DNA of 9,912 nucleotides. It comes from Chloroflexota bacterium (lineage in GTDB: Bacteria > Chloroflexota > Anaerolineae > 4572-78 > J111). The notes beneath the pieces are model-generated. The model made no database searches and was not told the DNA's origin. It was given only the letters and a program-made list of their open reading frames with translations. The stretch spans positions 1 to 9,912 of the forward strand of contig RFJV01000179.1 in the NCBI GenBank assembly GCA_003694775.1, written 5' to 3'. Positions 6,434-9,912 of this stretch are shown in pieces (within the stretch, counting starts at the first letter, position 1; the number at the start of each line of letters is the position of its first letter). The position numbers and the translations under genes are program-made.

Positions 6434-7077
6434 GTCGGCAGGAGAGAGCGGAGCTTCTCCTCTACCTGGGCGCAGATGCACCGGTGAATCTCCTCCACCG
6501 AAGCCGACGCGTCGACCACCAGCCAGCGTTCCGGCTCGCGGCGGGCCATTTCCAGGTAGCCGGCCCGCACCCGCTGATGAAACTCCACCGCCAATCGGTC
6601 CATCCGGTTCAGTTCTCCCTGACCGGCCCGATTGGCGGCTTCTTTTCTGCGCAGTCCTTCCTCTACCGGCAGGTCCAGGTAGATGGTCAAATCCGGCTTC
6701 AGCCCCTGGGTGGCAAAGGCCGTAATCAACTGCAGGGCTTCAAAATCCAGGCGGCGACCATACCCCTGATAGGCAAAAGTGCTGTCGGCGTACCGGTCGC
6801 ACAGGACAATTTCACCCTGGGCCAGCCGGGGCAGGATGACCTGCTCCACCAACTGCGCCCGGCTGGCCGAGTAGAGCAGGATTTCGGCCCGGGCGCTCAT
6901 TTCGGTGTTGTGAATGTCGTGCAGAATCTGCCGAATCTGGTCGCCGATGGGCGTGCCGCCCGGTTCGCGGGTGACGTAAACGGGGTGTCCTTGCCGGCGC
7001 AGGTAGCCGGTCAGCAGGCCAATCTGGGTGCTCTTGCCGGAACCGTCTGGCCCCTCAAAGGTGATGAACAGGCTCAT
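6430..7077 (-). CDS. tmk: Thymidylate kinase (dTMP kinase)
   Basis: Phosphorylates dTMP to dTDP with ATP, the step common to the de novo and salvage routes to dTTP. At 215 residues it has the family length. Motifs: P-loop GPDGSGKST (9-17), TREPGGTPIG (36-45) with the dTMP-contacting Arg, DRYADSTFAYQG (94-105), and a basic lid (RRKEAANR, 143-150). Basic residues in the lid rather than in the P-loop fit the bacterial type II pattern. The ATG has GGAG eight bases upstream and overlaps the stop of the ATPase gene (ATGA), a typical coupling signal. No terminator is seen at its 3' end, so transcription would run on as antisense across the convergent zinc-ribbon gene. Confidence 0.95.
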   Translation of the reverse strand: MSLFITFEGPDGSGKSTQIGLLTGYLRRQGHPVYVTREPGGTPIGDQIRQILHDIHNTEMSARAEILLYSASRAQLVEQVILPRLAQGEIVLCDRYADSTFAYQGYGRRLDFEALQLITAFATQGLKPDLTIYLDLPVEEGLRRKEAANRAGQGELNRMDRLAVEFHQRVRAGYLEMARREPERWLVVDASASVEEIHRCICAQVEEKLRSLLPT

Positions 7078-8678
7078 GGGACGCGCTCCGGCGGCGTGTC
7101 CCGGTAGATGCGCACCCGGCGGTTGGGTTCGCGGCCCAGGCTGTGCGACAGCAGATTGGCCCGGCGCACCATTTCGTGCTGTTCCCGGCGGATGTAAGAC
7201 TGCTGGGGCGAAAGCTCCACGCTCTTGGCTCCGCTCAGCACCTTGCGGATGGCCTCCTGTGTTTCGCGCAGGGCGATGGCAACCGGGTCTACCTCCTCCG
7301 GGCTGAGGGAGAAAATGTCTGCCAGGCAGGTTTCCATCTGGGTGACGGTGTTGGAGCGCAGAACGTAAATGGGCTTGCCCAGCCGCTCGGCGGTGGTGAT
7401 GGGCTGGGGATGCTTGCGGTAGTAGCTTTTGAGCGTCATCAGCACGTCGGCATCGTCCAGGTCATCCACCAGGGTGACCGGCAGACGCAGGGTGCGGGCG
7501 GCCTGCCGCAGACGGTTCTGCCCCACGCCGTAAGGGTAAATTTTGACCGGCTGAACCGGCGGCTCCGGCGCAAACTCGGTTTGCCGCGGGGTGGTGTAGC
7601 CCTCCATCCGGCTGTCGTACTCGATGTTGTAGCTGTAGCGCGGTGCGCCCCGGCTGGGTTCTGCCGGTGAGGTGGAGACCTGTTCAATACGGATGCGGCC
7701 TTCCTCGTCCCGGTAGCGAATTTCCGGCGTCAGCGGTTTCTGGCGCAGGAGCATATCCACAGCGCGGGCCACATCGTGATGCACCACAAAGGTCTGACGG
7801 TCCTTGATTTCCACCAGCACGTCGAAGGTGGGCGGAGCGCGGCGTTCCAGCACCGTCTTCTGTGTACCCCGCCGGCGGGCCTCCTCGTCCGAGAGGGTCA
7901 CGCTGTCGATACCGCCGACCAGGTCGGACAGGGTGGGGTTCATCAGCAGGTTTTCCAGCGTGTTGCCGTGGGCCGTGCCCACCAGCTGGACGCCTCGTTC
8001 GGCGATGGTGCGGGCGGCTTCGGCTTCAAGCTGGCGGCCAATTTCGTCGATGATGATGACCTCCGGCATGTGGTTCTCCACGGCCTCAATCATCACCTCG
8101 TGCTGTAGGCTGGGCCGGGCGACCTGCATGCGGCGGGCGCGGCCAATGGCCGGGTGGGGGATGTCGCCATCACCGGCAATCTCGTTGGAGGTGTCTACAA
8201 TGACCACCCGCTTGGTCTCGGCCAGCACCCGTGCCGCCTCGCGCAGAAGGGTGGTTTTCCCTACACCGGGCCGTCCCAGCAGGAGCAGGCTTTTGCCGGA
8301 TTCCAGGATGTCCTGGACAATGTCAACCGTGCCGTACACGGCCCGCCCAACCCGGCAGGTCAGGCCGATGATTTTTCCCTGCCGGTTGCGAATACCGGAA
8401 ATCCGGTGCAGGGTGCGCTCGATGCCGGCCCGGTTGTCGCCCATAAACTGCCCGATGCGGTCGGTCACGTAGTCCAGGTCTTCCTGGGTGACCTCCTGCT
8501 CGCTGAGCACGATTTCCCGGTCGGTATAGCGGGCCTCAGGCTGTCGCCCCAGGTCCATGATGATTTCCAGGAGCTTGTCGCCCTCGTCCGCTTCTTCGAG
8601 TACTTTCCGGATGTGCGGCGGTAAAACCGCCAGCAAGGCATCCAGGTCGTCGGTAATTTTGATTTGCGTATGTTCCAT
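7074..8678 (-). CDS. SpoIIIAA/Ycf45-like AAA ATPase with C-terminal R3H domain
   Basis: A 534-residue protein with a P-loop ATPase core and a nucleic-acid-binding tail. Walker A is GRPGVGKTT (135-143) and Walker B VIIIDEIG (207-214); VDTSNEIAGDGDIPHPAIGRARR (161-183) and TAHGNTLENLL (235-245) are typical of the SpoIIIAA/Ycf45 branch, related to secretion-type ATPases. After a variable stretch (about 320-375, proline and charged residues) comes a small alpha/beta region (378-445, RLGKPIYVLRSNT), and the end carries R-x3-H at Arg497/His501 followed by a conserved-looking helix-strand, an R3H domain for single-stranded nucleic acid. The cellular role is not established; an RNA- or DNA-linked ATPase is an inference from domains. 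Start: the ATG at 8678 is the first in frame after a TAA, but there is no Shine-Dalgarno, only an A/C-rich repeat abutting it. It is coupled to tmk by an ATGA overlap. Confidence 0.9.
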   Translation of the reverse strand: MEHTQIKITDDLDALLAVLPPHIRKVLEEADEGDKLLEIIMDLGRQPEARYTDREIVLSEQEVTQEDLDYVTDRIGQFMGDNRAGIERTLHRISGIRNRQGKIIGLTCRVGRAVYGTVDIVQDILESGKSLLLLGRPGVGKTTLLREAARVLAETKRVVIVDTSNEIAGDGDIPHPAIGRARRMQVARPSLQHEVMIEAVENHMPEVIIIDEIGRQLEAEAARTIAERGVQLVGTAHGNTLENLLMNPTLSDLVGGIDSVTLSDEEARRRGTQKTVLERRAPPTFDVLVEIKDRQTFVVHHDVARAVDMLLRQKPLTPEIRYRDEEGRIRIEQVSTSPAEPSRGAPRYSYNIEYDSRMEGYTTPRQTEFAPEPPVQPVKIYPYGVGQNRLRQAARTLRLPVTLVDDLDDADVLMTLKSYYRKHPQPITTAERLGKPIYVLRSNTVTQMETCLADIFSLSPEEVDPVAIALRETQEAIRKVLSGAKSVELSPQQSYIRREQHEMVRRANLLSHSLGREPNRRVRIYRDTPPERVP

Positions 8679-8680
8679 AG

Positions 8681-8752
8681 GTTAGTTTGTTAGTTTGTTA
8701 GTTTGTTAGTTTGTTAGTTGGTTAGTTTTGGAGTTGGAGAGTTGGGGAGTTA
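8681..8752 (-). repeat. Nine-unit 8-bp tandem repeat abutting the ATPase start codon
   Basis: Nine consecutive octamers run from 8681 to 8752. On the plus strand five of the first six read GTTAGTTT and one GTTAGTTG; the three outer ones keep only AGTT. In the sense of the gene the unit is AAACTAAC, and the array ends two bases before the ATG. The stretch 8679-8767 contains no C on the plus strand, so the transcript would have an 89-base leader end with no G. It matches the tatA leader repeat in unit, period and orientation. Confidence 0.85.
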
Positions 8753-8755
8753 GGG

Positions 8756-8783
8756 GAGTTTTGAATGCTGAATTTTGAATTTT
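8756..8783. repeat. Four 7-bp units (GAATTTT-like)
   Basis: GAGTTTT, GAATGCT, GAATTTT and GAATTTT lie in tandem at 8756-8783, just upstream of the octamer array with respect to the ATPase gene. The gap 8784-8836 shows no tandem pattern and no convincing promoter; a TAAAAT-like -10 on the minus strand lacks a matching -35. Confidence 0.5.
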
Positions 8784-8836
8784 AAGTTTTTTATCCCACA
8801 TCTTCCCTTGTTAGTCTGAGTAGGTGCGTTAGTTTT

Positions 8837-8892
8837 AATCCCCAATCTCCAATCTCCAATCCCTAATCTCCACTCTCTAATCTCTAATCTCC
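8837..8892. repeat. Eight-unit 7-bp tandem repeat spanning the GNAT stop codon
   Basis: Eight contiguous heptamers, consensus AATCTCC on the plus strand (GGAGATT on the minus strand), fill 8837-8892. Four of them, read on the minus strand, are exact GGAGATT and the others differ by one to three bases. The array includes the stop codon of the GNAT gene (8877-8879) and encodes its last residues (EIRD). It resembles the heptameric STRR repeats of heterocyst-forming cyanobacteria in unit length and composition. Confidence 0.8.
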
Positions 8893-9884
8893 TGCCAGTT
8901 CATCGAACTGGTGGCCGCGCCTTCGGTGGGTGATTTTTCCAGGGCCGGTATCAGGGCCGGGATTTTGCCCCGCACCCGTACCGCCAGATGTTTGACCACC
9001 AGGGTCTGGCTGGTGAGCGGCTCAAAACCGAGCCGGGGCAGAACGTTGGCCCATCCCGGCTCGTACTGCTGAAAGGCAAAGTAAACCGGCAGGTTGGGCC
9101 GGCGGGCGGTCAGCCGGAGCGCGGCCCGGGCCAGGTTTTCGGCCTGGTCCAGGGCATCCGGATGGAGCAGGGTTCTGACCAGGTAGCCGCTTTTGCCAAT
9201 CCGCAGGTGCAGACCGGCCAGCAGTTCGCCTTCCTCTTCCCATACAAATCCCCGCCGGCGACCCTGTTCTCCCCAGCGGCGAGGCGTAATGGCCCATTGC
9301 CCCTGGGCCAGCCCTTCGGCGTTCTGTACGGCGCGGGGGGCCAGCGTGGTGTACAGCTTCTGCAGGCCCCAGCCGTCGCTGGCGTGCTGGGGGCGCAGGC
9401 GGATGGTCGAGCTGATTTGCCGGCGGTCTATGTTGGGCCGGAGGCGGTAGATGTTGGTCTGCCCGTACTCCTGAAACCCCACGTGCCGGAACAGCTTCAG
9501 CTCCTCGCTCTGCATTGGCAGACGGGCGTACAGCCGCAAACTGCCCCGCTCTGCCGTTTGCACACACAGGTGGGTGAGCAGTCTTTGCCAGATGGCGTGA
9601 CTGCCGTTGCCCGTTTCCAGCGCCGGCGACATAAACACCACGTCTCGTTCCGGTCGTCCGGGACGGGTGCGCATCTGGGCCAGGCCCAGCATTCTTTTGC
9701 TGTCGTCTTGCTGGTCGAGAATAAACGTTGACGGTCCGGTGTGCGGTGATAAAATAGATTCTAACAGCACCGAGCGCAACGGTGAGCGAGGATGCGTTAA
9801 CTGCTCTTCTATGTCCAGAGGGGTTCCCACCCGCTGTAAACGCGCCACCAACAACGCGTCGCGCCACTGGAAGGGTCTAATCAA
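8877..9884 (-). CDS. Double-domain GNAT-like acetyltransferase
   Basis: A 335-residue cytosolic protein that looks like two GNAT folds in tandem. The first (1-148) opens with IRPFQWRDALLVARL, the usual start of GNAT proteins, and ends with ELKLFRHVGFQEYGQTNIYRL (128-148), the typical last helix and strand. The second (about 160-300) repeats the pattern: IRLRPQHASDGWGLQKLY at the start and WANVLPRLGFEPLTSQTLVVKHL at the end. The acetyl-CoA loop (R/Q-x-x-G-x-G/A) is degenerate in the first half (TGNGSHA, 91-97) and not visible in the second, so catalytic activity is uncertain; substrate unknown. The start is TTG at 9884, placed by an in-frame stop ten bases upstream and by the family N-terminus; no Shine-Dalgarno is seen. 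The last four residues come from the heptamer repeat, suggesting the original C-terminus was altered by repeat growth. Confidence 0.75.
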   Translation of the reverse strand: MIRPFQWRDALLVARLQRVGTPLDIEEQLTHPRSPLRSVLLESILSPHTGPSTFILDQQDDSKRMLGLAQMRTRPGRPERDVVFMSPALETGNGSHAIWQRLLTHLCVQTAERGSLRLYARLPMQSEELKLFRHVGFQEYGQTNIYRLRPNIDRRQISSTIRLRPQHASDGWGLQKLYTTLAPRAVQNAEGLAQGQWAITPRRWGEQGRRRGFVWEEEGELLAGLHLRIGKSGYLVRTLLHPDALDQAENLARAALRLTARRPNLPVYFAFQQYEPGWANVLPRLGFEPLTSQTLVVKHLAVRVRGKIPALIPALEKSPTEGAATSSMNWQEIRD

Positions 9885-9903
9885 GGTATGTTCTCAATCC
9901 CAA

Positions 9904-9909
9904 ATAATA
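9904..9909 (-). promoter_or_regulatory. Possible -10 box of the GNAT gene
   Basis: TATTAT on the minus strand (5 of 6 to TATAAT) lies about 20 bases before the TTG start. If real, the leader would be only about a dozen bases, nearly leaderless. The -35 region falls outside the window, so this cannot be tested here. Confidence 0.25.
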
Positions 9910-9912
9910 ACC

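Noticed and set aside
8681..8892. Tandem repeats as a CRISPR array
   Set aside because: Units are 7-8 bp and directly adjacent, with no spacers, no 24-40 bp direct repeat and no cas gene in the window.
8988..9731. Plus-strand open frame opposite the GNAT gene
   Set aside because: The minus-strand protein shows GNAT-type structure in both halves, while the plus-strand translation has no recognisable domain and no ribosome-binding site.

Overview
The window looks like an ordinary chromosomal segment from a GC-rich bacterium. My best guess is the phylum Chloroflexota (Anaerolineae or a relative), from three protein features: an SpoIIIAA/Ycf45-type ATPase with a C-terminal R3H domain next to tmk, an FmdB-type zinc ribbon with a long 'DENDPKS..RWMRRM' tail, and a guanylate kinase of the 'GVGKD...YGDYKGIPK' type. 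This placement rests on family recall, not on a search. I see no IS element, phage gene, CRISPR array, tRNA or rRNA.

Layout: nine protein genes, seven on the minus strand. From left to right: tatA (+, Tat translocase pore subunit) with a near-consensus sigma-70 promoter; a 260-bp convergent gap holding several inverted repeats; then a tightly packed minus-strand group transcribed gmk -> rhomboid protease -> MEMO-family protein -> priA, joined by a 4-base GTGA overlap, a 27-base gap and an 8-base gap. Divergent from gmk is a small zinc-ribbon gene (FmdB family, +) with its own TATAAT promoter and strong Shine-Dalgarno. Its stop codon overlaps the stop of the convergent tmk. tmk is itself coupled by an ATGA overlap to the upstream R3H/AAA ATPase gene (-). 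A 198-bp gap made almost wholly of short tandem repeats separates that pair from a double-domain GNAT acetyltransferase-like gene (-) at the right edge.

The genes are mostly housekeeping: nucleotide metabolism (gmk, tmk), replication restart (priA), protein export (tatA) and membrane proteolysis (rhomboid). No new multi-gene system is evident. The part least explained by the genes is the non-coding DNA. Very short tandem units sit at gene edges: 8-bp units with an AACT core lead into both tatA and the ATPase gene in the same sense orientation, the second giving an 89-base G-free leader with no Shine-Dalgarno; 7-bp GGAGATT-like units run through the GNAT stop codon; and 7-bp units overlap the priA stop codon. 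They resemble the short tandemly repeated (STRR) heptamers known from cyanobacteria. The other unusual features are an oversized PriA with several winged-helix-like segments and a cluster of hairpins between tatA and priA.
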